A stretch of 64,000 bases of DNA from Kribbella sp. NBC_00382 (GTDB lineage Bacteria > Actinomycetota > Actinomycetes > Propionibacteriales > Kribbellaceae): assembly GCF_036067295.1 (NCBI RefSeq), contig NZ_CP107954.1:1426001-1490000 (forward strand). Direction: 5' to 3'. Within the stretch, counting starts at the first letter, position 1. Each line of letters begins with the position of its first letter. A model generated the notes under the pieces. The model did not search any database. It was not told the DNA's origin and worked only from the letters and a program-made list of their open reading frames with translations. Of this stretch, positions 56,659 through 64,000 are shown piece after piece. A program made the translations under genes and the position numbers.

Positions 56659-57627
56659 ATGACCTCGCTTTCTGGAATCACCCCGTCCGGCCGGCTCACG
56701 CTGGGCAACCACCTCGGCGCCCTGCGGCGGTTCACGGATCCGGATGGGTTCTACTTCGTTGCCAATCAGCACGCGATGACGACCAAGCACGATCCACAGC
56801 GGTTGCGCGTTCTGACCCGGGAGATGGCGACGCTGATGCTTGCCGCCGGGTTGCCGCCCGGGACGGTGTTCGTGCAGTCCGACGTACCGGCGCACGCTCA
56901 GCTTGCGTACCTGCTCGAGTGCACCTCGTACGTCGGGGAGCTGTCGCGGATGATCCAGTACAAGGAAAAGGGCCGGGGCAGACCGATGACTCGCGCCTCG
57001 CTCTTCACCTATCCGTGCCTGATGGCGGCGGACATCCTGCTCTACGGCACCGATCGGGTGCCGGTCGGTGGCGACCAGGACCAGCACGTCGAGCTGGCCC
57101 GCGATGTCGCGATCCGGTTCAACCGGGAGTACGGCGAGACGTTCGTCGTACCGGAGTTGCAGAAGGCCGCGCTGGCGATGCGGATCAAGGATCTGTCCAA
57201 CCCGACCGCGAAGATGAGCAAGTCCGACGAGGACAACGCCGTCGGTACGATCCGGCTGCTCGACCCGCCGGATGTGATCCGCCGCCAGGTCATGCGCGCG
57301 GTGACCGACTCGGACGGGGAGGTCCGGCACGACGAGGAGAACAAGCCGGGCATCACCAACCTGCTGGAGATCCTGGCCGCCTGCACCGACGGCGATCCGG
57401 TCGAACTCGCCAGTTCGTACGAGACGTACGGCGCCCTGAAGACCGACGTGGCGGACGCCGTGCTGGCGGTGATCGAGCCGCTGCAGAAGGAGTACGCGCG
57501 GCTGGCGTCCGACCCCGGGTCCGTCGACGCGGTGCTCGCGCAAGGACGCGACCGGGCGATCGAGGCAAGCGCACCGCGACTCCGGGCGGCGACCGTCGCG
57601 ATGGGTTTGGCAGGATCGTCTGCGTGA
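56659..57627 (+). CDS. trpS: Tryptophanyl-tRNA synthetase
   Basis: 322 residues from the ATG at 56659, preceded by AAAGGA. HIGH-type motif TLGNHLG (14-20), KMSKS at 185-189 (PTAKMSKSDED), and the class Ic landmarks GDQDQHVELARDVAIRFN. It charges tRNA-Trp. It is controlled by the Trp-Trp leader peptide and attenuator just upstream. Its stop codon overlaps the following EEP-family gene (GTGA). Position next to acuC and proC matches Streptomyces trpS (SCO3334). Confidence 0.97.
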   Translation: MTSLSGITPSGRLTLGNHLGALRRFTDPDGFYFVANQHAMTTKHDPQRLRVLTREMATLMLAAGLPPGTVFVQSDVPAHAQLAYLLECTSYVGELSRMIQYKEKGRGRPMTRASLFTYPCLMAADILLYGTDRVPVGGDQDQHVELARDVAIRFNREYGETFVVPELQKAALAMRIKDLSNPTAKMSKSDEDNAVGTIRLLDPPDVIRRQVMRAVTDSDGEVRHDEENKPGITNLLEILAACTDGDPVELASSYETYGALKTDVADAVLAVIEPLQKEYARLASDPGSVDAVLAQGRDRAIEASAPRLRAATVAMGLAGSSA

Positions 57628-58394
57628 AGCTGAGAGTGGCGACGTTCAACATCCGGAACTCCTCGGCGCCCGACGGCGACGACTCGTGGGTACTGCGACG
57701 CGAGGCGACCGCGGCTGCGATCGAGGAGTTGGCGGCCGACGTGGTCGGGCTGCAGGAAGTGCTGCCCGACCAGTTGGAGTATCTGCGCGAGCGGTTCGCG
57801 GAGTACGAGATCGTCGGAGCCGGACGGGATGACGGCGTCCACGCGGGCGAGCACTCGGTGGTGATGATCCGGCTAGGTGATTGGCGGGTCGAGTCGCACG
57901 AAACGCGGTGGTTGTCGACGACGCCGTCGACGCCGGGGTCGGTCGGGTGGGATGCGGATCTCACCCGGATCGCCACGCTGGTACGGATCGCTCACGCCGA
58001 CGGCACGCGGGCCGGGATCGCCAACACGCACTACGACCACCTCGGCGAGGTCGCGCAACTGGAGTCGTCCAAGTTGCTCAACCAGTGGATGTCGGCCGAG
58101 CCGGATCTCCACTGGGTCCTGCTCGGTGACCTGAACGTCGAGCCTGGTTCGGCGCCATTGAAGCTGCTGCTCGACGCGGGCTGGCTGGACGCAGTACCGG
58201 CCGAGGCCGGCGGCACCTTCCACGACTTCGGTCGCGCCACACAACAAGGCCGGATCGACCACATCCTGATCGGCAGGGGCTGGCGGGTCGTCGACGCCGA
58301 GGTCTCCCACTACCGGCCAGATGGTCGCCTTCCGAGCGACCACTGGCCGGTCGTCGCGACCCTAGATCTTGTTGAAGACCTCTTCGCGCAGTAG
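57624..58394 (+). CDS. Endonuclease/exonuclease/phosphatase-family protein
   Basis: 256 residues from GTG 57624, overlapping the trpS stop. EEP signature residues are complete: RVATFNIRNS at the start, VVGLQEV (metal-binding Glu), ANTHYDHLGEVAQLESSKLL, VLLGDLNVEPGSAPL and SDHWPVVATL with the catalytic Asp-His. It is a magnesium-dependent phosphodiesterase or phosphatase with unknown substrate, cytoplasmic. Co-transcription with trpS under the Trp attenuator is likely. The 3' end overlaps the convergent oxidoreductase gene by 33 nt. Confidence 0.92.
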   Translation: MKLRVATFNIRNSSAPDGDDSWVLRREATAAAIEELAADVVGLQEVLPDQLEYLRERFAEYEIVGAGRDDGVHAGEHSVVMIRLGDWRVESHETRWLSTTPSTPGSVGWDADLTRIATLVRIAHADGTRAGIANTHYDHLGEVAQLESSKLLNQWMSAEPDLHWVLLGDLNVEPGSAPLKLLLDAGWLDAVPAEAGGTFHDFGRATQQGRIDHILIGRGWRVVDAEVSHYRPDGRLPSDHWPVVATLDLVEDLFAQ

Positions 58395-59264
58395 CTCGAG
58401 AGCGTCGAAGCGACGGTTGCCGGTGCCCAGGAAACCGTCGGGGACCAGGAACTCGTCGATGCCGGCCGCGGGATAGCGGGACACCACGTCCAGGACGTAC
58501 TCCGCCGAGCCCATGATCGTCGGGCGGCCGGCGGCGATCAGCCGGTCCCGCCGTTCCTCCGCCTCGGTGTCGCCCGGCGCGATGATCTCGATCAGCGTCT
58601 GGGTCGAGCGGCGGACCACCGACGGGTCACGGCCGATCTTCTCGCAGTGCTCCCGGAACACCTTGCCCTTGTGCTCGGCCACGTCCGGCAGTCCCCAGTG
58701 GTTCCACTCGTCCGCGTACTTCGCAACGATGCCCAAGGCAACCTTTTCACCCGAGGCGCCGATCAGCAGCGGAACCTTGGCCGGCTTGGGCTCCAGTGGC
58801 GCACCGGTCAGCTGGTAGTACTTGCCTTCGAAGGTCGTCCGCTCCTGGGTGAGCAGCCCGGTGAAGACCTGACAGGCCTCCTCGAACCGGGCCAGCAGCT
58901 CCTTCACCGGCGGCAGCTCGATCCCGTAGACCTCGTGCTCGTTCACCTGCCAGCCGGCGCCGATACCGAGGACGAACCGCCCGCCACTCATCTGGTCCAG
59001 AGTCGCGGCGGCGTTAGCCACGACCGCGGGATGCCGATACGTGTTGCCGAGCACCATCGAGCCGATCCGGACGCGCTCGGTCTTCACCGCAAGCCCGGCC
59101 AGCAAGGCCAGGCACTCGTTCATCGGTAGCGAGAGGTCACCATTGTTGACCATGAAATGGTCGGCCATCCACACGCCGTGCCAACCGGTTCTCTCGGCGT
59201 ACTCCGCGCCGTCGAGTACTTCCTGCCAGGTCCGGCCCGCACTGGGCCACAAGGAGAAGTCCAT
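58362..59264 (-). CDS. LLM-class F420-dependent oxidoreductase
   Basis: 300 residues from the ATG at 59264. The luciferase-like TIM barrel pattern is clear: GWHGVWMADHFMVNNG, VKTERVRIGSMVLGNTYRHP, VVANAAATLDQMSGGRFVLG and IGAGWQVNEHEVYGI. This group usually uses coenzyme F420, which actinomycetes make. Substrate unknown. It lies downstream of an HxlR gene on the same strand (10 nt apart), so the two may be an operon. Confidence 0.92.
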   Translation of the reverse strand: MDFSLWPSAGRTWQEVLDGAEYAERTGWHGVWMADHFMVNNGDLSLPMNECLALLAGLAVKTERVRIGSMVLGNTYRHPAVVANAAATLDQMSGGRFVLGIGAGWQVNEHEVYGIELPPVKELLARFEEACQVFTGLLTQERTTFEGKYYQLTGAPLEPKPAKVPLLIGASGEKVALGIVAKYADEWNHWGLPDVAEHKGKVFREHCEKIGRDPSVVRRSTQTLIEIIAPGDTEAEERRDRLIAAGRPTIMGSAEYVLDVVSRYPAAGIDEFLVPDGFLGTGNRRFDALELLREEVFNKI

Positions 59265-59274
59265 GGGACCGAGC

Positions 59275-59625
59275 TTATGCACTCTCCTGAGCGGCCAGGA
59301 CAGCATCCCCGTTGACAGCGGCCCAGGTGGTCAGCATCCGGATCGGCTCCATCAGGGTCTTGCCCAGCTCCGTCAGGTCGTAGTCGACCCTGGGCGGTAC
59401 GCCGCCGAAGTCCTCCCGCGTCACCAGCCCGTTGGCCTGCAGCCGGCGCAGCGTCTGGGTGAGGACCTTCTTCGAGATCCCACCGATCAGCTCGACCAGC
59501 TCACCGTGCCTCCGCGGCCCTTCGCTGAGCCCCCACAACACCACGACCGCCCATTTGTCCGCGATCACCTCGACCGCGAGCCGCGCTGGGCAGTCCGCCA
59601 GGAATACGTCACCGATCCCATCCAC
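59275..59625 (-). CDS. HxlR-family transcriptional regulator
   Basis: 116 residues from GTG 59625. The winged HTH has the HxlR wording VIADKWAVVVLWGLSEGPRR, ELIGGISKKVLTQTLRRLQA and GLVTREDFGGVPPRVDYDLT. HxlR proteins are small dimeric redox- or aldehyde-responsive regulators. One conserved Cys (LADCPARL, residue 12) is in the position used for thiol sensing. It is divergent from a PPOX-type flavoprotein gene, which is a plausible target. Confidence 0.92.
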   Translation of the reverse strand: MDGIGDVFLADCPARLAVEVIADKWAVVVLWGLSEGPRRHGELVELIGGISKKVLTQTLRRLQANGLVTREDFGGVPPRVDYDLTELGKTLMEPIRMLTTWAAVNGDAVLAAQESA

Positions 59626-59662
59626 AGACCCAAGGGTACTTAGGGGTTCCCGTTGCGCTGTC

Positions 59663-59668
59663 TAGCGT
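59663..59668 (+). promoter_or_regulatory. -10-like box of the PPOX gene
   Basis: TAGCGT lies 7 nt before the ATG at 59676, in the 50-nt region shared with the divergent HxlR gene. Confidence 0.4.
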
Positions 59669-59675
59669 CAGCAGC

Positions 59676-60110
59676 ATGATCCCTTTGCCGGAAAGCACTC
59701 ATCGGCTCTTCGCCACCGACAACCACGCCGTCCTCGTCACCGTCGACGCAGACGGTTCACCGCAGGCATCACTGGTCTGGGCCGAGCGCGACGGCGACCA
59801 GGTGCTGATCGGGATGGAGGGTTACCAGCGCAAGGCCGCGAACCTTCGTCGCGATCCGCGCGTCACAGTGATCATCGAGGACGACCAGCCGAGCCGGCGT
59901 GGCCTGTCCCAGTACCTGGTGATTCGCGGGCGCGCCGAGATCAGCGGGCCGGAGATCGGGGCGGAATGGACGGCGTTGATGGACAAGCAGTCCCAGCGGT
60001 ACCTGGGCAAGGACTACCCGTTCGAGAACCGGTACTCCGAGACCGCGGTGATCGCTCGCGTCACGCCGGAGAAGATCACCGGCGAGGGTCCCTGGGCAGC
60101 GCGCGGCTGA
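59676..60110 (+). CDS. PPOX-class (pyridoxamine oxidase-like) F420/FMN-binding protein
   Basis: 144 residues forming a split-barrel flavin/F420 protein: HAVLVTVDADGSPQASLVWA, QRKAANLRRDPRVTVIIED and LVIRGRAEISGPEIGAEWT. In actinomycetes many of these use F420 and share operons with LLM-class oxidoreductases, here one gene away. Substrate unknown. It starts opposite to the HxlR regulator. Confidence 0.9.
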   Translation: MIPLPESTHRLFATDNHAVLVTVDADGSPQASLVWAERDGDQVLIGMEGYQRKAANLRRDPRVTVIIEDDQPSRRGLSQYLVIRGRAEISGPEIGAEWTALMDKQSQRYLGKDYPFENRYSETAVIARVTPEKITGEGPWAARG

Positions 60111-60124
60111 CCCCGGCGCAGGGG

Positions 60125-60760
60125 TTAGAGCAGGTGCCAGCGGAGGAGGAACGCGCCGACCGCGAGCACCAGGTAGGCCAGGACGAACACGACGCCGATG
60201 CCGGGACGCGGGCGGGAGCGGCGTACCGGCTGGTCGTCGGCCGCGTCGCGGATCGACCGCATGACGGCCGCGGCGTGCGCGGTCTGCCCCTTGGCGATGC
60301 CGTTGATCTCGTTCTCGTCCTTGCCGCTGGTCAGCACGACGGAGTCGTCGACGATCTCGATGTCGTCGACGTCCTGCCAGGCGAGGCTGCGGACGAGCAG
60401 GCTGGTGCGGGCCTTCAGCGCGGTCGCGGTGATCTCGACCCGGTACAGCACCACGCCGCCCGCGACCCGCACGACCGAGGCGCCGATGATCGTGAACAGG
60501 CCGACCGCGAGGAAGTCGCGAGCACCCATCCACAGCCAGGAGTTCAGCGCCGGGACGGCGATGAAGGGCACGATGAACAAGGCCCAGGCCCACCACGGCG
60601 CCGGATCCAGCGGGAGCCGCCATGGCAGCGGTGGTAGCGCGACGTCGGCACCGGCCTGTACGTCGGTATCAGGGCGCGCGGCAGCGTCATCGGTGCCGCT
60701 CGAACGATTTCCCATGGGCGGGACCCTAGACCCCTCAGCTCGAATTAGCTGATCCGACAT
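60125..60760 (-). CDS. PH-domain membrane protein 1
   Basis: 211 residues. N-terminal 45 residues are polar; two membrane helices (WWAWALFIVPFIAVPAL, LAVGLFTIIGASVVRVAGG) come next, then a PH-like domain of beta strands (VLYRVEITATALKARTSLLV; DDIEIVDDSVVLTSGKDENE) and a C-terminal helix (GIGVVFVLAYLVLAVGAFL). ATG 60760 is used; ATG 60715 is possible. It lies 4 nt after PH-domain protein 2 and forms an operon with it behind proC. Such proteins are membrane-linked and uncharacterised. Confidence 0.85.
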   Translation of the reverse strand: MSDQLIRAEGSRVPPMGNRSSGTDDAAARPDTDVQAGADVALPPLPWRLPLDPAPWWAWALFIVPFIAVPALNSWLWMGARDFLAVGLFTIIGASVVRVAGGVVLYRVEITATALKARTSLLVRSLAWQDVDDIEIVDDSVVLTSGKDENEINGIAKGQTAHAAAVMRSIRDAADDQPVRRSRPRPGIGVVFVLAYLVLAVGAFLLRWHLL

Positions 60761-60764
60761 CGAC

Positions 60765-61214
60765 TTACCCCTTGATCAACGCCCAGGCGGTGACGGCGAT
60801 GACCGCCACGACCGCAGGCAGAAAGACCACGGCGCCCCAGGATAACGACACCCGGTAACTGGTCAACGCCGAGGTGTTGTTACCGCGCAGCCGCTCCACC
60901 ACACCGGCCACCTGATCGGCGGTCGGCCGGCCGTTGAGACCGTCGTAGCTGAGGGTTCGCGTGCCCCGGTGGCCGAGGTCGATGACCACCTTCTTCGGGC
61001 CGCGCCGCTGCACACCGTCGACCGCTTTCCAGCTGTACCGACGGCGGAGCAGCGGTCCTCGGAGTACGAGCTCGTTCGTCCGTACTGTCAGCCGGTGGTA
61101 CCAGCGATGCTTCAGCCGTGGTGACCAGGGCAGGGGTGGGACCGACTTGGGTGGGACTGGGGTGACGCGGGCGGGCGCCTTCGGATCGCGCTCGCCCGGG
61201 TTACTCGGCGGCAA
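60765..61214 (-). CDS. PH-domain membrane protein 2
   Basis: About 149 residues from TTG 61214, which overlaps the proC end by 14 nt; a much longer frame reaches 61289 but lies within proC, so the start is uncertain. A Pro-rich N-terminus is followed by PH-like strands (LTVRTNELVLRGPLLRRRYS; VVIDLGHRGTRTLSYDGLNG) and one C-terminal helix (WGAVVFLPAVVAVIAVTAWA). It is paired with the next gene and follows proC; the function is unknown. Confidence 0.75.
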   Translation of the reverse strand: MPPSNPGERDPKAPARVTPVPPKSVPPLPWSPRLKHRWYHRLTVRTNELVLRGPLLRRRYSWKAVDGVQRRGPKKVVIDLGHRGTRTLSYDGLNGRPTADQVAGVVERLRGNNTSALTSYRVSLSWGAVVFLPAVVAVIAVTAWALIKG

Positions 61215-62010
61215 GGTCCCGGGAACGGTTGCGGGCGGCTTCGATGGCCGACAGGAACGCGGCCCGGACCTTGTGGTCCTCGAGTTCACGGACCGCGGCG
61301 GCCGTCGTACCGCCCGGGGAGGTGACGCGCTCCCGCAGTACGGTCGGGTGTTCGCCGGTCTCGCGGAGCAGCTTGGCCGAGCCGAAGAGCGTCTGGACGA
61401 CCAGGTCGGTCGCGGTCGAGCGGGGCAGGCCCATGTGCACGCCCGCCTCGATCATCGACTCGACCACGAAGAAGATGTACGCCGGACCCGAACCCGAGAT
61501 CGCGGTCACCGCGTCCTGCTGCTTCTCAGGAACGCGGATGACCCGCCCGGTCGCGGCCAGTAGGCCCTCGGCCAGTACCAGGTGGCTCTCGTCGCAGTGC
61601 GCGCCACGGGAGATCGCTGCCATCCCCTCGTCGACCAGGGCCGGCGTGTTCGGCATTACCCGGACGACGGCGACGCCCTCGGGCAACCGGGACTCGATGA
61701 ACGTGGTGGTGATGCCGGCCGCCAGCGAGACGATCGTCTGGCTCGACCGAATCGCCGGAGCGATCTCGGCGAGCAGGTCGGGCATGTCCTGCGGCTTGAC
61801 CACCAGGACCAGGGTGTCCGCCTTGGCCGCGGCCTCCACGTTCGTCACCACGTCCACGCCGTACCGCTCGCGCAGCTCGGTCGCGCGCTCCTCGCGCCGC
61901 TCGGTGATCAGCAGCTCGCCCGGTCGTCGGCCGGCGCGCAGCAGCCCGGACAACAACGTCTCACCCATCACACCGGCGCCGAGAATGGCCACCTGCCCGT
62001 TCTGACTCAT
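61201..62010 (-). CDS. proC: Pyrroline-5-carboxylate reductase
   Basis: 269 residues. It reduces P5C to proline with NAD(P)H. Motifs: VAILGAGVMGETLLSGLLRA (nucleotide loop), VKPQDMPDLL, VRVMPNTPALVDEGMAAIS, and the C-terminal signature DAVTAISGSGPAYIFFVVES with VTSPGGTTAAAVREL. In both Mycobacterium and Streptomyces proC lies near the HTH/bS22 pair and trpS, so it marks the right-hand end of the conserved block. Confidence 0.97.
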   Translation of the reverse strand: MSQNGQVAILGAGVMGETLLSGLLRAGRRPGELLITERREERATELRERYGVDVVTNVEAAAKADTLVLVVKPQDMPDLLAEIAPAIRSSQTIVSLAAGITTTFIESRLPEGVAVVRVMPNTPALVDEGMAAISRGAHCDESHLVLAEGLLAATGRVIRVPEKQQDAVTAISGSGPAYIFFVVESMIEAGVHMGLPRSTATDLVVQTLFGSAKLLRETGEHPTVLRERVTSPGGTTAAAVRELEDHKVRAAFLSAIEAARNRSRDLAAE

Positions 62011-62119
62011 GGCTTCAGGTTAGCGGTGCGGCTGTTCGACTTCGTTCGAATTCCGCGACCCGGTCGATCGCCGCGCTACATGCTCCTTCGGCAACCGCCC
62101 CGGCCGAAAGGACTTCCCC

Positions 62120-62397
62120 ATGCCCGCAGCGAGCAACTCCCCCGGATCCGACACCGGTTGGGGGATCACCGTCAACTTCTTCCGTCGTACGTTCGCAGTC
62201 CTCGCCGGTGCCCTCGTTCTGATCGCCGGCGGGGTGACCGCGGCGTCCGCTTCCACGACCGGCGCCCCGCCGGCATCGGGCACCACATCGAAGGCAAGTG
62301 CGTCCGCTTCATGCTGTACGAGTTGAAGGACGGCGTGACGCGCAATCCCACCATCTGGAGCGCCTGGATCGGCACGGAGTACGGGTCCCCCTGCTAG
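62120..62397 (+). pseudogene. Frameshifted small secreted protein gene
   Basis: The frame from ATG 62120 gives a signal peptide (FFRRTFAVLAGALVLIAGGV, then TAASAS) but then runs into low-complexity sequence and stops at 62326. From about 62263 a different frame continues as a good secreted-protein tail (GKCVRFMLYELKDGVTRNPT; WSAWIGTEYGSPC, stop 62397) with two Cys. A single indel between about 62255 and 62300 would join them to about 92 residues. Either a real frameshift mutation or a sequencing error. It resembles the small protein at 9866-10123 in size, export signal and two cysteines. Confidence 0.6.
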
Positions 62398-64000
62398 GTG
62401 ATCCGGGCGAGGGCTGCCTCGGCGCGCTGTAGTTCGTAGCGGTCCTCGATGCGTTCGGCGTCCTCCAGCGCAATGCGGTGCTGTTCAGCCGCCTCAGCGA
62501 CTCGGCCGGCTGCTGTCAGGGCATGGCCGTAGTCGTTGCGCACTTCGATGGTGAACGGCCTGCTGCCGAGCCGGTCGGCCAGATCGAGCGCCTGCTCGTG
62601 GAGCTCGATCGCATCGTCGATCCGGCCGGCTGCCCGGTGCAGCCGGCCGAGGCAGTTCAGGCAGTCGCTCTCACAGTTCACGAACGCGATCCGGCGAGAC
62701 AGCTCCAGCGCCTCTTCGAACCCCTGCCACGCCTGGTCAACGCGGCCCAGCGCCTCGCAAGCGACGGCCACGTTGTTGAGGGCGAACGCCTCCTCGAAGG
62801 TGTCCGTGCCCAGCTTCCGGCTGATCATGAGCCCCTGCTCGAACAGCTCCAGGGCGATCCCGGGTCGGTCGAGCCGTAGCTGCGGCCAGCCTTGGCCGGC
62901 CAGCGTCGTGGTCATCCCGGTCAGGTTGCCCTCTGCCTCGAACAGCCCGTACGCCTCCCGCTGACCGTCGATCGCCTGCGCGTAGGCGCCGAGCCGATAG
63001 TGGCCGAGGGCAACATTCGACAACCCGCTCGCCTCGCCGAGCCGGTTGCCCGCCAGCCGGGCATAGTCCAGCGCCTGTTGATAGGCCGCGCGGCCGTCGG
63101 CGTACCGGCCGAGTCGCCAGTACAGGCCGCCGAGACTGTTGTACGACCGGCCGCGCACCTTGTCGGTCTTCGCGCAGCGGATCGCCGTCAGGTGCAGTAC
63201 CTCCGCGCCACTGAACAGGCTTGCGGTGCCGAGGTAGTACATCAAGGTCGCCGACACCCCGGTCGCGTACTCCGGGCGCCCGTGGTCGGCCGCATACAAC
63301 GCGGTGGCGATCAGGTTGGACCGCTCGGCCTCGAGCCAGTCCCGCCCCGCGTCCCGGTCGGCGAACTCCAGCGCGAACCGCCCGGGATGCTCGACGATCC
63401 ATTGCTTCTCGGTCAGCTCGATCCGCTCGCGGTCCTGTGGCGCATAGGCCACGGCGGCGGCCGCGACCGTCTTGCGGTAGTAGTCGAAGAGGCCGTCGAG
63501 GGCGGCCCGGCGTACCGACGCGGGGTCGTCGTCCCGGCCCTGGTCGGAGGCGAGCAGGCGGATCAGATCGTGCAGCTCGTAGCGGCCGGATCGCTCCTCC
63601 AGGAGATTCATCTGGACCAGCTTGGCCAGCTGCTCGCGGGCCGGCTCGATGGTCAGATCCGCGAGGGCGGCAGCGGCGTACGCGTCGAAATCGCGGCCCG
63701 GATGGAGGGCTAGCAGGCGGAGCATTCGGCGTACCGGGGGCTGTAATGCCTGGTAGGACAGGGAAAGCGAGGCTGCGACGCCGTCGTCGAGCCGGAGCCG
63801 CGCAGTGTGTTCCTGGAGGCGTTCGAGGTGGTCGGCGAGGGTCCAGTCGGGCTGCGCGCTGATGCGTCCGGCCAGGACCGCGAGAGCGAGCGGGAGGTGG
63901 CCGACCAACTCGGTGATCCGGGTGGCCGCGACCGGCTCGCGATCGACCTTGTCCCCGGCCGCTCGCCGGAGCAGTACCGCCGACTCGGCCGGGTCGAACA
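62394..64000 (-). CDS. AfsR/SARP-like regulator, C-terminal part (NB-ARC end, TPRs; runs off right edge)
   Basis: The frame is open from base 64000 to the stop at 62394, so about 534 C-terminal residues are visible. It begins inside an NB-ARC ATPase domain: ITELVGHLPLALAVLAGRIS holds the GLPLA-type motif. A winged-helix region (LHPGRDFDAYAAAALADLTI) and then tetratricopeptide repeats follow (YNSLGGLYWRLGRYADGRAA; GEASGLSNVALGHYRLGAYA; CLGRLHRAAGRIDDAIELHE). This is the layout of AfsR-type regulators of secondary metabolism, whose DNA-binding N-terminus would lie beyond the window. It ends against the frameshifted gene at 62397 (convergent). Confidence 0.88.
   Translation of the reverse strand, partial: FDPAESAVLLRRAAGDKVDREPVAATRITELVGHLPLALAVLAGRISAQPDWTLADHLERLQEHTARLRLDDGVAASLSLSYQALQPPVRRMLRLLALHPGRDFDAYAAAALADLTIEPAREQLAKLVQMNLLEERSGRYELHDLIRLLASDQGRDDDPASVRRAALDGLFDYYRKTVAAAAVAYAPQDRERIELTEKQWIVEHPGRFALEFADRDAGRDWLEAERSNLIATALYAADHGRPEYATGVSATLMYYLGTASLFSGAEVLHLTAIRCAKTDKVRGRSYNSLGGLYWRLGRYADGRAAYQQALDYARLAGNRLGEASGLSNVALGHYRLGAYAQAIDGQREAYGLFEAEGNLTGMTTTLAGQGWPQLRLDRPGIALELFEQGLMISRKLGTDTFEEAFALNNVAVACEALGRVDQAWQGFEEALELSRRIAFVNCESDCLNCLGRLHRAAGRIDDAIELHEQALDLADRLGSRPFTIEVRNDYGHALTAAGRVAEAAEQHRIALEDAERIEDRYELQRAEAALARIT

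Noticed and set aside
1..64000. tRNA, rRNA genes, integrases or transposases
   Set aside because: I found no cloverleaf with a typical T-loop, no rRNA-like sequence and no recombinase or transposase protein in the window. A covariance-model scan would be decisive for tRNAs.

Overview
The window is 64 kb of very high-GC DNA with dense, codon-biased genes, many GTG and some TTG starts, and TAGxxT-type -10 boxes close to start codons. It comes from an actinomycete. A rex-hemA-hemC-hemD-hemB block, a bldN-like sigma factor with its putative anti-sigma, bS22, a BldC-like HTH protein, acuC, trpS and proC follow the gene order known from Streptomyces and partly from Mycobacterium. Gene content and style suggest Propionibacteriales, possibly Kribbella; that genus assignment is inference only.

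Layout. 1-10 kb: a cut-off MMPL exporter, a 1 kb gene-poor stretch bounded by 79-nt inverted repeats, two GlxA-type regulators, an isochorismatase-like hydrolase, a mutarotase, a GrpB protein, a P450, a four-helix membrane protein and a small secreted protein. 10-23 kb: a carbohydrate locus with two binding-protein ABC transporters lacking their own ATPase, Gfo/Idh/MocA and FAD oxidoreductases, a PmoA-type protein, a Tat-exported protein of unknown family and a LacI regulator with candidate operators. 23-29.5 kb: an NmrA-like and a DHFR-like enzyme, then a five-gene minus-strand operon (28105 to 24476) encoding an 8-cysteine precursor-like peptide, MauE, a TlpA-like thioredoxin, an ABC exporter and a signal peptidase. 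This operon is the best candidate for an undescribed system in the window.

29.5-42.5 kb: haem synthesis (hemB, fused cobA-hemD, hemC, hemA) with Rex and a Rex-like operator, glutaredoxin, acyl-CoA ligase, SerB-like phosphatase, bldN/rsbN-like pair with an ECF-type promoter, acyltransferase, epimerase and the 33-residue bS22. 42.6-53.6 kb: a block that separates bS22 from the HTH gene that normally lies beside it. It carries a methyltransferase, GNAT, two CrcB subunits, two tandem HEAT-like paralogues plus a third unknown gene, a DnaN, a methionyl-tRNA synthetase behind a Met-Met leader peptide, and an MFS exporter. 53.8-64 kb: HTH protein, acuC, a TetR/membrane-protein pair, trpS behind a Trp-Trp leader peptide, an EEP hydrolase, F420-type oxidoreductase, HxlR regulator, PPOX protein, two PH-domain proteins, proC, a frameshifted secreted protein and the C-terminal part of an AfsR-like regulator.

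Two themes stand out. First, the cysteine-rich peptide operon has every part needed for making, folding, exporting and trimming a disulfide-rich peptide. Second, the metG and trpS genes share a near-identical leader architecture (12 codons, MN-S/T-F start, tandem regulatory codons 9-10), which suggests one ancestral attenuator with swapped specificity.
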